A stretch of DNA of 64,000 nucleotides. Origin: Xiashengella succiniciproducens (lineage in GTDB: Bacteria; Bacteroidota; Bacteroidia; Bacteroidales; Marinilabiliaceae). The notes beneath the pieces are model-generated. The model was given only the letters and a program-made list of their open reading frames with translations. It had not been told where the DNA came from and made no database searches. Location of the stretch: NCBI RefSeq assembly GCF_023674465.1, contig NZ_CP098400.1, positions 2,632,801 through 2,696,800 on the forward strand, read 5' to 3'. Made by a program: the position numbers and the translations under genes. Within the stretch, counting starts at the first letter, position 1. Every line of letters starts with the position of its first letter. Below, one piece after another: positions 37,070 to 46,228 of the stretch.

Positions 37070-38272
37070 TCAGAGCCTTTTAAATATCAGTGAGGTACAG
37101 TTTCCACTGAACCCGTATGAATTGGACATCACATAGCATAGATCTGCTTTGGTTGTCTTCAGTACCGGAACCAGACCATTAGGACCCTCAGGCTTGCCAA
37201 AGTTAAGGTTGGGATAAAGTTCTCCGTACATCAGGGCAAATACAGAATATACAGCCTCTATGGCGCCTGCCGCGCCAAGAGTATGACCTGTATAAGATTT
37301 TGTGGAACTAAAAGGAGGAATCCTCTTGAAGAATCTGCGGAAGCCCTCACTCTCAACCTTGTCATTGTTATCAGTTCCGGTACCATGTGCATTCACGTAA
37401 GCAATCTGTTCCGGATCAATTCCTGCTGATAATACTGCATTCTGCATAGCCCTGAGTATTCCAATGGCATTATCAGAAAGCGAAGAGGTATGATATGCAT
37501 CATTTGCATTCCCATAACCTGCTACAACAGCTAAAGGCTTTCTGTCGCCCAGGCTTTCACGTGATTCAAGAACGAGATAACAGGCTCCTTCTCCAAGATT
37601 TAATCCGTCACGATCTGCATCAAAAGGTTTGCAGTAGCCTTGTGAGAGTATCTGCAGAGAATTGAAACCGTTGACAGTATATTTTGACAGAGCATCGACA
37701 CCTCCTACAATTGCCCTCTTTGCCCTTCCGGTCTTAATCAGCCTTGCACCATGCATAATAGCGTTGGCAGATGAAGAACAGGCCGTATTGATTGCATCCA
37801 CAAGACCTCTGATCCTGTAATGCCCGGCTATTCTGGTAGCATGAGCCCAGCAACTGTATGAGTTTAGAAATTCCCCATTGTCGGACTGCAGGTTGGAGTC
37901 CCTGTATAGCTGATCGGTCAGACACATCCCTCCAACCGTGCTTGCAGATACAAAAGCAGTATCGTAGGAAGATATATCCTCGGGTCTTAGGCCGGCATCC
38001 TGTATTGCGTCACCAAAAGCCTTAAAAGCCAGGAGATCTGTACGTGTCAACCCCTTGACTCCCTCAAATCCCAAAAGCGAGCAAAGCTCACTGTTGGACA
38101 GGCTTACCTCTCCAAACAAATACAGAGATGCATATTTGGATTCAAAGAGGACGGGCTTCCTGATACCACATTGTCCCAAACGCAGGGACTGTAGATTCTC
38201 GTCCCCGTTATTGCCGATGGGAGTAATGCAACCAAAACCGCTTATATATACTTCAGTATCTGAGACCAGCAT
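37070..38272 (-). CDS. beta-ketoacyl-ACP synthase (FabF/ApeO-type, upper block)
   Basis: A 400-residue condensing enzyme with Cys165 (NTACSSSAN), His in NAHGTGTDNND and His in SYTGHTLGAAGA. It is paired with a CLF-like gene downstream and an ACP upstream, exactly as in the module at 10555-13050. In flexirubin biosynthesis one KS/CLF set extends the polyene and others make the saturated chains of the resorcinol. Which one this does is not visible. Confidence 0.9.
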   Translation of the reverse strand: MLVSDTEVYISGFGCITPIGNNGDENLQSLRLGQCGIRKPVLFESKYASLYLFGEVSLSNSELCSLLGFEGVKGLTRTDLLAFKAFGDAIQDAGLRPEDISSYDTAFVSASTVGGMCLTDQLYRDSNLQSDNGEFLNSYSCWAHATRIAGHYRIRGLVDAINTACSSSANAIMHGARLIKTGRAKRAIVGGVDALSKYTVNGFNSLQILSQGYCKPFDADRDGLNLGEGACYLVLESRESLGDRKPLAVVAGYGNANDAYHTSSLSDNAIGILRAMQNAVLSAGIDPEQIAYVNAHGTGTDNNDKVESEGFRRFFKRIPPFSSTKSYTGHTLGAAGAIEAVYSVFALMYGELYPNLNFGKPEGPNGLVPVLKTTKADLCYVMSNSYGFSGNCTSLIFKRL

Positions 38273-38296
38273 TACATATATTTAGTCAGATCAGAG

Positions 38297-38566
38297 TTAC
38301 TTTTTGTTTTCAATAATATAATCAACCATGGCATTAATAGTAGCCAGAACCTTACGGCCGTCAGCAGGATTGTTTATCTTGAGTCCATACTCACGCTCCA
38401 ACATCACTATAAGCTCTAGTGAGTCAATAGAATCCAGACCAAGTCCGCTATCACCAAATAGTGGCATGTCGTCACCTATTTCCTCAGGCTTGCGATCCAG
38501 AATATTTAGATACTTCACAAGGTGTACCTTCAGTTCGCTTTTTAATGCTTCTCTATCCATTTCCAT
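38297..38566 (-). CDS. acyl carrier protein (first of three)
   Basis: An 89-residue ACP with the carrier site GLGLDSIDSLE; Ser46 is the predicted phosphopantetheine serine. It starts with the N-terminal MEMDREALKSELKVHLVKYL and ends in a Lys-rich tail. It is 4 bases downstream of the ABC permease and 24 bases before the KS. Close kin to the ACP at 12799-13050. Confidence 0.92.
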   Translation of the reverse strand: MEMDREALKSELKVHLVKYLNILDRKPEEIGDDMPLFGDSGLGLDSIDSLELIVMLEREYGLKINNPADGRKVLATINAMVDYIIENKK

Positions 38567-38570
38567 CGGT

Positions 38571-39839
38571 TTAAATCAACTGATCCCTACGCAGTTTCAC
38601 GTAAGAGATAAACTGACAAATTAAAGAAAAAATGAGTAATATGTAAAGCGGCTTGGCCAGTCCGGCCCAGTCTCCGCCTCTTAAAAACAGTACATAAAAG
38701 GATTCAAGGCACCAGTGTAACGGTGAAAGTTGACTAAGCAACCTTAAAAACTCAGGCATCACGAATGAGGGAACCCATATTCCACCAATTGCGGCAAAGA
38801 TTATCACTGAGATGGCCCCAAAACCGTTTGACTGCTCCTGGGTTCTTGCAATAGCACCAAGCATCAGCGAATAACTTACTGCCGAAAATGAGCTCATCAG
38901 TACCACCAGCAGCAATCCTGTGACATTACTTTCGGCAAGCGTAAGACGGGGCAGGCCCAACCACGGAAAAACAAGCCAGGCAATACCAAAGATAAAACTT
39001 ACCTGTAGAACGCCTACCAAAACATAGACCACCTGCTTGCTAAGCATTACAATGGCTATTGATGAGGGCATGGCTTTCAGACGAAGGAAACTACCTCCGG
39101 CCTTTTCCAGCACCAGGTTGGTGCCCAGCGAAATCACCATAAAAAACATTGCAAACACTGTCCATGCAGGCACATTATGCTGAGTACTGTTGGGTGTCGG
39201 CAGGGTCTCAGCACTGCTGTATCTCTGTATCTGTATTCCACCTGACAACATTGCAGTCTCAACCTCTTCAGGTATCTCTTCAACACCCAGCTGATTATAC
39301 ATAGTGCCGAGCATCTGTCTTACCTCAATCACACTCAAATGAGTGCGTATTACATTGGTTATCGAAAGTACGTAATTCTCCTGAAGCGCTGCATCATTAA
39401 AGAAGATAACTGAACCGGGCCCACTCAGACTATTGCCATCGCTTTCTCCCAGACCCATATTTGCAAGTATCAGATTACTCAGTTGTTCTGTATTTGTTGA
39501 AAGCTCATCCGAAAAGCTCTCAGGAATATAAAGACCTGTCAGGGCTTCACCATTCCTTACCAACTCATTTAGTTCCTCAGGAGCCCAGGTGCCATTGGTT
39601 ATACCAAACATCCCGCTTGATCCCAGCATCTTTTCAAGTTCTTCACCCTTATCTCCCTTGTCATGGTTAGCAACAAGCATGCTTATCATGTTGTCGTTGA
39701 CCATCCTGAAAGCACTGTCCTGAATAACGGTGACTATCAGAACCAACAACAGAGGCATGATAAACATAAGCGTCAAGCCCGTCTTGTCATTAACAAGCAG
39801 GTAGTATTCCTTCTTTATGGATTCCCAAAACTTATACAT
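38571..39839 (-). CDS. ABC-2 type exporter permease
   Basis: A 422-residue membrane protein of the ABC-2/DrrB-YhgE type: one N-terminal helix (about 20-40), a large extracytoplasmic domain (about 45-220) and five C-terminal helices (FAMFFMVISLGTNLVLEKAGG, then AIVMLSKQVVYVLVGVLQV). It overlaps the ATPase gene by 8 bases, so the pair forms one exporter. Transporters of this kind in flexirubin clusters probably help move the pigment or a precursor across the inner membrane; the substrate is inferred. Confidence 0.87.
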   Translation of the reverse strand: MYKFWESIKKEYYLLVNDKTGLTLMFIMPLLLVLIVTVIQDSAFRMVNDNMISMLVANHDKGDKGEELEKMLGSSGMFGITNGTWAPEELNELVRNGEALTGLYIPESFSDELSTNTEQLSNLILANMGLGESDGNSLSGPGSVIFFNDAALQENYVLSITNVIRTHLSVIEVRQMLGTMYNQLGVEEIPEEVETAMLSGGIQIQRYSSAETLPTPNSTQHNVPAWTVFAMFFMVISLGTNLVLEKAGGSFLRLKAMPSSIAIVMLSKQVVYVLVGVLQVSFIFGIAWLVFPWLGLPRLTLAESNVTGLLLVVLMSSFSAVSYSLMLGAIARTQEQSNGFGAISVIIFAAIGGIWVPSFVMPEFLRLLSQLSPLHWCLESFYVLFLRGGDWAGLAKPLYILLIFSLICQFISYVKLRRDQLI

Positions 39840-40584
39840 TGTCTCTAAACTCTTTGCCTGTGAGCTTGATAAGCAGACCTGTGAGATCCTCTACATCATT
39901 CTCCCCAAGTAGTTGAGGTATACTGCCTGATGCTATAATATCACCATGATCGATAATTGCTACTCTATCGCAAATTCTTTCAGCTTCATCAAGATGATGA
40001 GAGGTATAGATCAACGATGTGCCTTTACCATTTATCTCCTTCAAAAACGAAAGCATTGCATTTCTGCTCTGAATATCAACACCAACAGTCGGTTCATCGA
40101 GAAAAACGACTGCCGGCTCATGTATCAGACCAGCTATCAGGTTGAGTCTGCGTTTCATCCCACCCGAAAAGGTCCTCACCTTCCTGTCCGCTACTGCGGA
40201 CAGGCCAAGAAGCTCAAACAGCTCCACAGAGCGCTTACGCACTTCATTTGACTTCATATTGTACATCGCACCGAAGTAGCTGATATTCTGACGAGCAGTA
40301 AGGTCTTCGTACAAAGCCAAATCCTGAGGCACAAACCCTATCTTCTGCCTTATACTATGAAATTCAATAGGTTTACTGCCTAAATAATAGGTAACCTTTC
40401 CCTCATTAAAGGGAAGTATCTGGCATAGTATTGAAATAAGGGTTGTTTTACCAGCACCGTTGGGCCCAAAGAAGCCAAACTTCTCGCCTTCGTAAATCTT
40501 GAGATTTACCGACTTAAGACTGTAACGATCAGCACCAGTGTACTTCTTGCTAACATTCTCTATGTCAATCAGCAGATCAGTCAT
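39832..40584 (-). CDS. ABC exporter ATP-binding protein
   Basis: A 250-residue ATPase: Walker A GPNGAGKTT at about 39-47, Q-loop GFVPQDLALYEDLT, signature FSGGMKRRLNL, Walker B AVVFLDEPTVG, and the switch His in YTSHHLDEAE. The gene overlaps its permease by 8 bases and the BtrH-like gene by 8 bases, so the three genes are translationally linked. Confidence 0.93.
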   Translation of the reverse strand: MTDLLIDIENVSKKYTGADRYSLKSVNLKIYEGEKFGFFGPNGAGKTTLISILCQILPFNEGKVTYYLGSKPIEFHSIRQKIGFVPQDLALYEDLTARQNISYFGAMYNMKSNEVRKRSVELFELLGLSAVADRKVRTFSGGMKRRLNLIAGLIHEPAVVFLDEPTVGVDIQSRNAMLSFLKEINGKGTSLIYTSHHLDEAERICDRVAIIDHGDIIASGSIPQLLGENDVEDLTGLLIKLTGKEFRDNV

Positions 40585-41599
40585 ACTTCTTCACTATTTG
40601 CGAAAGTCGCTTAAAAGCCTGGCTTTCTATATCTGAAATCTCATAAAAGAGACCGGCAATCTCATTAAAGTGCTCCTGACCGGTGTTACGACCTCTGAAC
40701 ACTCCAGCCATTTTAACAGCGGATGTGCGCCACATATCACCAGCCTTGCCAAAGTCTTCAGATACCGACAACAGCTGATCATCCTGAAAAAGCTCCGCAG
40801 TCCTTTCAAGGAATGCGGCATACAGAAAGCGGAATCCTCCACCTCCTGTACCAATTTCTTCCTGCATTCTGACTATGTGTCCAAGATAACGTCCTGCCTT
40901 TCTTACCCCCAGCTGATCACGCCATTTACGTACCTTATCTCCTGTATATTTTATGCCACTAACACCGGCAAAGCTACCCGGAATATGCAGCATGTCACGT
41001 ACATTTCTCTTAATTCCTTTAACTACAGCTTCTCTGAGCCTATAATCACTAACGCTAACAGGCCCCTTCTCCTTGATATAGTATAGGTGACCCTTGGGAG
41101 CATAGAGCCCGTGAGCATACCTTGCCTTGAGCAACTCGGTTGCACCAAGTCTTGTAGGCTTCTCCATAGTGGTGTCACTAATTAGGTACTCATCTCCCTC
41201 CTTGCCATAAACCACCAGATTGTGGGCATTGAAGTGAAAGCGATATTCTACTGGAAGGTAGGAAAGGTTGAATACACCTACCTGACAACCCACATCATAT
41301 CCCTGCTCAAGAAGTTTATCAAGATAGGCTTCGGCATTCTGAGGTTTGGAAAACCTCCTTGACTTATATTCAACCCCAAGAAAATTACAGCTTTGCTTGA
41401 ATATCCGTCCGGGCATAGTTCTGAAAGCCAACGCAGGAGCGTTGTTTAGCTTCAGAAAAGGGATATGAATATAGAATAGTCCCGAACCAATGCCAAAGGC
41501 CATTGGTTCGTCAATATTGATACCTGCAGTCTTTAACAATCTTACTACTACACCGTTCTCACAATGCGCTGTCTGAATATGCTGATAGTTATTGTCCAT
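40577..41599 (-). CDS. BtrH N-terminal-domain protein (putative acyltransferase)
   Basis: A 340-residue protein with a BtrH-like N-terminal half (AHCENGVVVRLLKTAGINIDEPMAFGIGSGLFYIHIPF, FRTMPGRI, GCQVGVFNLSYLP) and a DUF4872-like C-terminal half. Butirosin BtrH is an acyltransferase that moves an acyl group from an ACP to an aminoglycoside; a conserved Cys (Cys13, HCENG) and His residues fit a papain-like fold. In flexirubin clusters such a protein is a candidate for forming the ester between the polyene acid and the resorcinol. That is inference. It overlaps the following ATPase gene by 8 bases and the preceding small gene by 1 base. Confidence 0.8.
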   Translation of the reverse strand: MDNNYQHIQTAHCENGVVVRLLKTAGINIDEPMAFGIGSGLFYIHIPFLKLNNAPALAFRTMPGRIFKQSCNFLGVEYKSRRFSKPQNAEAYLDKLLEQGYDVGCQVGVFNLSYLPVEYRFHFNAHNLVVYGKEGDEYLISDTTMEKPTRLGATELLKARYAHGLYAPKGHLYYIKEKGPVSVSDYRLREAVVKGIKRNVRDMLHIPGSFAGVSGIKYTGDKVRKWRDQLGVRKAGRYLGHIVRMQEEIGTGGGGFRFLYAAFLERTAELFQDDQLLSVSEDFGKAGDMWRTSAVKMAGVFRGRNTGQEHFNEIAGLFYEISDIESQAFKRLSQIVKKYD

Positions 41600-41997
41600 T
41601 ACAGTTTCAGATTCCTGATTTCTTCAACACTCATATCAAACGCCTCTGCGTATCTTGCCAGTACCTTATCTCTTAAACGCCTGTACACAGCCGGCCTCAA
41701 ATGCCACCATACCCTGAGGCGGTTCATACCTGAATAACCGCTGAGTATCGAAATATTCATCAGCTTCTTGACCATCAGATAGTAGATTGGACTTCTTTTA
41801 CCTGACCTAACCAGCTCCTCGGCTTCCATCAGACTCTCCTTAACCTCATCCCAAGCCACTTCGAGTGCAGAGGTCTTCACCTCCCAACCAGTACTTAGTC
41901 CGGTTCGGAACTTCCCGTCCTTGTCCTTTCCGTAGTACAATTCCCGGGTATAGCCTACAAGTGCACTCTGGTCTTGTGGTAATTCTTCCAACTTCAT
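41599..41997 (-). CDS. unknown protein partner of the BtrH-like gene
   Basis: A 132-residue, Arg- and Trp-containing protein without signal peptide or clear membrane segment. No family is recognised. The body is predicted helical, with YYLMVKKLMNISILSGYSGMNRLRVWWHLRPAVYRRLRDKV and a C-terminal MSVEEIRNLKL. Its stop overlaps the BtrH-like start by one base, which makes a functional pair likely. It lies between that gene and darB (about 90 bases). Role unknown. Confidence 0.65.
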   Translation of the reverse strand: MKLEELPQDQSALVGYTRELYYGKDKDGKFRTGLSTGWEVKTSALEVAWDEVKESLMEAEELVRSGKRSPIYYLMVKKLMNISILSGYSGMNRLRVWWHLRPAVYRRLRDKVLARYAEAFDMSVEEIRNLKL

Positions 41998-42087
41998 AGT
42001 CCTGCCAAACTAAATTTCGTTAAAGATCGCATACTGCAATCTCTAAGCTAATTGAACACAGTCTTTACGTCTGACGCTAATCAACTC

Positions 42088-43236
42088 CTAGCTTTGTTTT
42101 ACCACTGTTAACAGTGAGAAAGCATAAGAAAATCTTGCACTTTCCGGAACGGCAAGCAGGATTCTGTCTCCTTCTTTTAGCCTGCCGCTGTGGAACAGTT
42201 CCTCCAGCATAATATAAATAGAACCGGCTCCGACATTGCCCTTAGTCTTGAGGTTAAAGAACCACTTTTCGTAAGGAATACCAATACCGTTGGCCTGTAA
42301 CATATCATAGATTTTATCCTTGAAGAAATAGCTTGACATATGCGGTAGGAAATAATCTATGGAATCGACTTCCACATTCTTCCTCTCAAGCAAACCTTTC
42401 AGGAAGGTAAAACCCTTATCAACAATGTACTTACTGAGGGTCTTAACATCCTGCTTTAGGCTCAGCACTGAATTTTTAAATATTTCATCCTGCCGCATGT
42501 CGTTATAACCAATCATCTTTCCATTCTCATCCTTCTCCCCGCCCATATACATACAGGTTTCGAGTTCATTGGCAAACGAGCACAAATCTACCCACTCAAC
42601 CCTCAGTGATAATTCACCCTTTCGTGGAGCAGGCTCCAACAGGAAAGCACCTGCACCATCAGACAACATCCATCTCAGAAAGTCCTTTTCAAAAGCTACA
42701 TAAGGATTGGCTTCAATGCGTTCAAGGTGTTTGATCTCCTCTTCAAAGGCTGACGCCCTCATTTGAGGAGAAATACGCTCTGAACCTGCACAAACCGCAT
42801 ACTGCTTGTCACCGGCTTTTACTGCAAGCCATGCATGCTTAAAAGCCTGCATACCCGAACAACATGCTCCGGCATTGGATATTACTTCAATATTTGAGGA
42901 TTCAGGGAGTAAGCCATGTACCATTACTGCATGAGATGGCAACAATACATCAGGACTGGTAGTACCACATGCCAGCATATCCATTTTCCTTAATTCTGCA
43001 GGATCATCAAACAACTTCTTAACGGCCTGCGCTGTCAATTCGGCATTGGTATGAGTTACCCTGCCATTCTTATCCAATGCATAGTATCTCTGCTCTATAC
43101 CGTTACTTCTAAGGACAATTCGCTTTGATTTTGATTTCTCTCCACCAATATACCCCAGGTACTCTTCCATCTCGTCATTCTGCACCACCTCATTTGGGAA
43201 GAAGGATGATATACGGTTAATATAGACGTCGGCCAT
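42088..43236 (-). CDS. darB: DarB-type ketoacyl-ACP synthase III (dialkylresorcinol formation)
   Basis: A 382-residue FabH-type enzyme with the Cys-His-Asn triad: Cys126 in GACCSG, His in FLPHMSS, Asn in TKGNVGAGS. In dialkylresorcinol biosynthesis DarB condenses a beta-ketoacyl intermediate with a second acyl chain to form a cyclohexanedione, which DarA then aromatises. The name is supported by direct adjacency to the DarA-like gene (49 bases) and the pigment context. A generic FabH is less likely because that enzyme would normally sit with the fatty acid genes. Confidence 0.82.
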   Translation of the reverse strand: MADVYINRISSFFPNEVVQNDEMEEYLGYIGGEKSKSKRIVLRSNGIEQRYYALDKNGRVTHTNAELTAQAVKKLFDDPAELRKMDMLACGTTSPDVLLPSHAVMVHGLLPESSNIEVISNAGACCSGMQAFKHAWLAVKAGDKQYAVCAGSERISPQMRASAFEEEIKHLERIEANPYVAFEKDFLRWMLSDGAGAFLLEPAPRKGELSLRVEWVDLCSFANELETCMYMGGEKDENGKMIGYNDMRQDEIFKNSVLSLKQDVKTLSKYIVDKGFTFLKGLLERKNVEVDSIDYFLPHMSSYFFKDKIYDMLQANGIGIPYEKWFFNLKTKGNVGAGSIYIMLEELFHSGRLKEGDRILLAVPESARFSYAFSLLTVVKQS

Positions 43237-43285
43237 ATTTTTCTAAGTTGTATCTTCTAAATATCGATTAATTTCTCTACTGTTC

Positions 43286-44182
43286 TCAAATCAAATTGAG
43301 TCTCACTCTTTTCTTCTCTGCCGCAACACGTTTGTACACAAATGGCAGAACCAGAATGTAATACACAAGCAAGACAATTGGTGCCACAATAAACAATGCT
43401 ATAATCAAATAATACTTGTAGATGCTTACCCATAACCTACGCGATCGTGGAGTCTTGCCAAATCGTTTTATGATACCTGCCCAAATCCTGAAAAGACGCT
43501 TTGCCCTTTTCTCTATAAAAAGGATGTCAGTTGGCACAGTGACAAAATCAGCAATCTTTTCCTGCAAACTGGTATATTCTCCACTTTCAGCATGAGCAAG
43601 TACTATCCTTCCAGGTTCCCCCGCTCTCTCAATATCCTCATCACTAACCCCGGGTTTTGGAAACACACCCCACATCCTTTCCTTATGTCCGGAAAGCATC
43701 CAGTATAGTATGGTTACTGCACTTACTATATTGTTTGTCTTATCTGAAAAAGGAATATTAGCTACTACCTTAGCACCGGCTTGCTCAACTAGTCTATTTA
43801 TGCTTATTTGTGAATTGATCCACATATTACGTGACCCAACTATCGTTACTACAGGTTTACCCTGTACGACAGTCTTGAATTCATCACTTTTAAGTAATGC
43901 TGTAACCGGTAACGAAGGAGAAAGAAACCAGGGTTGATATCCCAAAACAATCAGATCATAATCACTCCCCGGTATATTCAATGGCTCAAGTTGGATAGGT
44001 TCTTCCAAAACCGTCTCTGGCATTGCGTCAAAAAACTCTGCTGAGGTCCATGGAAATGGGAAAGGCTTGGATGGCCTTACTTTAACACGATCAATTTTAT
44101 GTGAGGAAAAAGGAAGGAAGAATCTTTCCGCTATCTCATCAAGCTGGCCAGACTGTGAATATGACAAATACAATACCTTCAT
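43286..44182 (-). CDS. darA: DarA-type dialkylresorcinol condensing/aromatising enzyme
   Basis: A 298-residue protein. Residues 1 to about 170 resemble a flavodoxin/NAD(P)H-dependent reductase fold (VLYLSYSQSGQLDEIAERF at 3-21; DLIVLGYQPWFLSPSLP; VTIVGSRNMW). The C-terminal part has a strongly hydrophobic stretch (YYLIIALFIVAPIVLLVYYILVL) and a basic tail, so it is probably membrane-anchored. It is recognised from memory as the DarA family. A flavin would suit the oxidation of the dione to the resorcinol, but this is inference. Located directly before darB and directly after a small secreted protein. Confidence 0.78.
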   Translation of the reverse strand: MKVLYLSYSQSGQLDEIAERFFLPFSSHKIDRVKVRPSKPFPFPWTSAEFFDAMPETVLEEPIQLEPLNIPGSDYDLIVLGYQPWFLSPSLPVTALLKSDEFKTVVQGKPVVTIVGSRNMWINSQISINRLVEQAGAKVVANIPFSDKTNNIVSAVTILYWMLSGHKERMWGVFPKPGVSDEDIERAGEPGRIVLAHAESGEYTSLQEKIADFVTVPTDILFIEKRAKRLFRIWAGIIKRFGKTPRSRRLWVSIYKYYLIIALFIVAPIVLLVYYILVLPFVYKRVAAEKKRVRLNLI

Positions 44183-44192
44183 AGTTCCAACT

Positions 44193-44669
44193 TTACTCAG
44201 GAATGCTTAGAAATTGGGACGTCCTGGAATACTTAATTACCTCTGTCTTAAGCTCATTACTCAAAAGGTCAAATTTGCTGATTACTAACTCTGCATCTTC
44301 CGTAATATTATTCTGATATCGCACTGCCTTAGGGGCATGCTCCTGAATAATCAAGCGTATAAAGCGAAATTCAGCATTATTCGGATCTCTGGATATCTCC
44401 TGCTCAATCAGTAATCTTCCCTTTTTGAACAGCTCCAGTCGCTCAGCCGGTGTTTTGACCAATCCTGCTTTACGAGCATATAGCGCTCCCTTGTAAATAT
44501 TAGCACCCTTCCATGCATCACCAGATATTTCTATCTCGTCAAGCAGATTATCAATCTGTTCCACTGAATTTCCTGCAATCACTGCATAGAAACGTAATGA
44601 CATATCATTCCCTGCTCCCGTTAAAGAAAACAGAAGGGCTAGAGGAATAATCAGTCTTAATATCTGCAT
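44193..44669 (-). CDS. small exported helical protein before darA
   Basis: A 158-residue protein with a signal peptide (about 1-19, LLFSLTGAGND) and a helical, TPR-like body (YKGALYARKAGLVKTPAERLELFKKGRLLIEQEISRDPNNAEFRFIRLIIQ). No catalytic motif. It starts the minus-strand unit and lies 10 bases before darA, so it is likely co-expressed with the pigment genes. Function not recognised. Confidence 0.68.
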   Translation of the reverse strand: MQILRLIIPLALLFSLTGAGNDMSLRFYAVIAGNSVEQIDNLLDEIEISGDAWKGANIYKGALYARKAGLVKTPAERLELFKKGRLLIEQEISRDPNNAEFRFIRLIIQEHAPKAVRYQNNITEDAELVISKFDLLSNELKTEVIKYSRTSQFLSIPE

Positions 44670-44761
44670 CTCAGGCGCTTGTTACACAACAATTTGCACT
44701 CCGAAAGCTATTCGGAATCTGCTCTTTAAAAAGCAGCTAAATTAGCAAAAAAAATAAAAAA

Positions 44762-46126
44762 CTATGCGAAATAATGGTAAAACCACGCAATCGTCTCAAT
44801 TCCCTTAAGAAATTGCTCAACTGGGTAGTTCTCATTCGGGCTGTGAATAGCATCTGTATCAAGACCAAACCCCATCAACACTGATTTTTGACCAAGAATT
44901 TCTTCAAATGTAGAAATGATAGGAATACTTCCTCCACTGCGGACTGGAACAGGTTCCTTACCAAAAACCTTTGTATAGGCCCTCTCAGCAGCTTTATATG
45001 CCGGCATTTCAACCGGACAAACATAGGCATTGCCTCCGTGAAGATATTGGACACTAACTTTTACTGAAGGTGGAGCTATTTTCTCAAAATGCTCCTTTAC
45101 TATTTGAGCAATCTCCAAATAATCCTGGTTGGGTACCAACCTTGTAGATATCTTGGCATAAGCTTTTGATGGCAGCACGGTTTTAGCTCCCTCTCCGGTA
45201 TAACCGCCCCATATCCCACAGATATCAAAAGTAGGTCGGATTCCGGTACGCTCTGGTGTGCTATAGCCTTTTTCACCTGATAATGCATCTAGTCCCAGCT
45301 TATGTTTATAGCCGTCTTCATCGTAGGGAGCCCTGGCCATCTTTTCTCTTTCATACGAACTAACCTCCTGAACCTTATCATAAAATCCCGGAATAGTGAT
45401 GCGGTTATCCTCATCAGTTGCTGAAGCAATCATCTTGGCCAATACATTGATAGGATTGGCTACAGCACCTCCGTAAAGGCCCGAGTGTAGGTCACGGTTA
45501 GGACCAACCACCTCTATCTCCCAGTATGCAAGCCCTCTCAATCCTGTTGTAATAGAAGGGATATCCGGACCAAGCATAGAAGTGTCGGAAACCAATATCA
45601 CATCTGCCTTCAGCAACTCCCTGTTGGCCTTACAAAACTCAGGCAGGTGTTCGGAACCTATCTCTTCCTCACCTTCAATTATAAACTTTACGTTACATTT
45701 CAGAAGATTATGCTTAACCAGGTACTCAAATGCCTTTGCATGCATAAAGGATTGTCCCTTGTCATCATCTGCACCTCTGGCATAGATTTTTCCATCCCTG
45801 ATAACAGGCTCGAATGGATCACTTTCCCACAGGTCAATCGGGTCAACCGGCATTACGTCCATATGACCATAAACAAGAACTGTAGGATAAGACGGATCTA
45901 CAATCTTCTCGGCATAAGTTACAGGATTACCGGCAGTTTCCATCACTTCAGCCCTATCAGCTCCACAGTCAAGCAAGATTTCCTTCCACAATTCAGCAGC
46001 CCTGTACATATCCGGTTTATGGCTGCTTTCAGAACTAATTGAAGGAATCCTTATCAATTCAAACAATTCATTCAGGAAGCGCTCACGATTGTCTGCTATA
46101 TAATTCTTAAGATTATCCATATCCAT
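44762..46126 (-). CDS. M20-family metallodipeptidase
   Basis: A 454-residue zinc dipeptidase of the M20 (PepV/carnosinase-like) family. Metal ligands and catalytic residues are readable: VLVYGHMDVMPVDP (His then Asp), RGADDDKGQ (bridging Asp), EGEEEIGSEHL (base Glu and metal Glu), VSDTSML and the late His in LDTDAIHSPNENY. It acts in the cytosol on peptides. It lies 92 bases upstream of the small exported gene that begins the darA unit, on the same strand but with a hairpin-containing gap, and is probably separate from the pigment genes. Confidence 0.9.
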   Translation of the reverse strand: MDMDNLKNYIADNRERFLNELFELIRIPSISSESSHKPDMYRAAELWKEILLDCGADRAEVMETAGNPVTYAEKIVDPSYPTVLVYGHMDVMPVDPIDLWESDPFEPVIRDGKIYARGADDDKGQSFMHAKAFEYLVKHNLLKCNVKFIIEGEEEIGSEHLPEFCKANRELLKADVILVSDTSMLGPDIPSITTGLRGLAYWEIEVVGPNRDLHSGLYGGAVANPINVLAKMIASATDEDNRITIPGFYDKVQEVSSYEREKMARAPYDEDGYKHKLGLDALSGEKGYSTPERTGIRPTFDICGIWGGYTGEGAKTVLPSKAYAKISTRLVPNQDYLEIAQIVKEHFEKIAPPSVKVSVQYLHGGNAYVCPVEMPAYKAAERAYTKVFGKEPVPVRSGGSIPIISTFEEILGQKSVLMGFGLDTDAIHSPNENYPVEQFLKGIETIAWFYHYFA

Positions 46127-46198
46127 TGTTTTATCTTGTTATTACCCTGGGACACCGTCTCCAAATACTCCCCCATACGGAGCTACACCTGCATAGTA

Positions 46199-46228
46199 GT
46201 ATTTATTCCTGCGCGCAGGAATAAATAC
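46199..46228. repeat. perfect 30-base palindrome over a stop codon
   Basis: Fifteen-base arms (gtatttattcctgcg and its exact reverse complement) meet without a loop. The stop codon of the small lipoprotein gene (46203-46205, TAA on the minus strand) lies inside it. No T-run follows on the minus strand, so a classic terminator is not supported. Confidence 0.85.

Noticed and set aside
44670-44761. Hairpins before the darA unit as a terminator of the dipeptidase gene
   Set aside because: Stems are short and no T-run follows the second; left unassigned.
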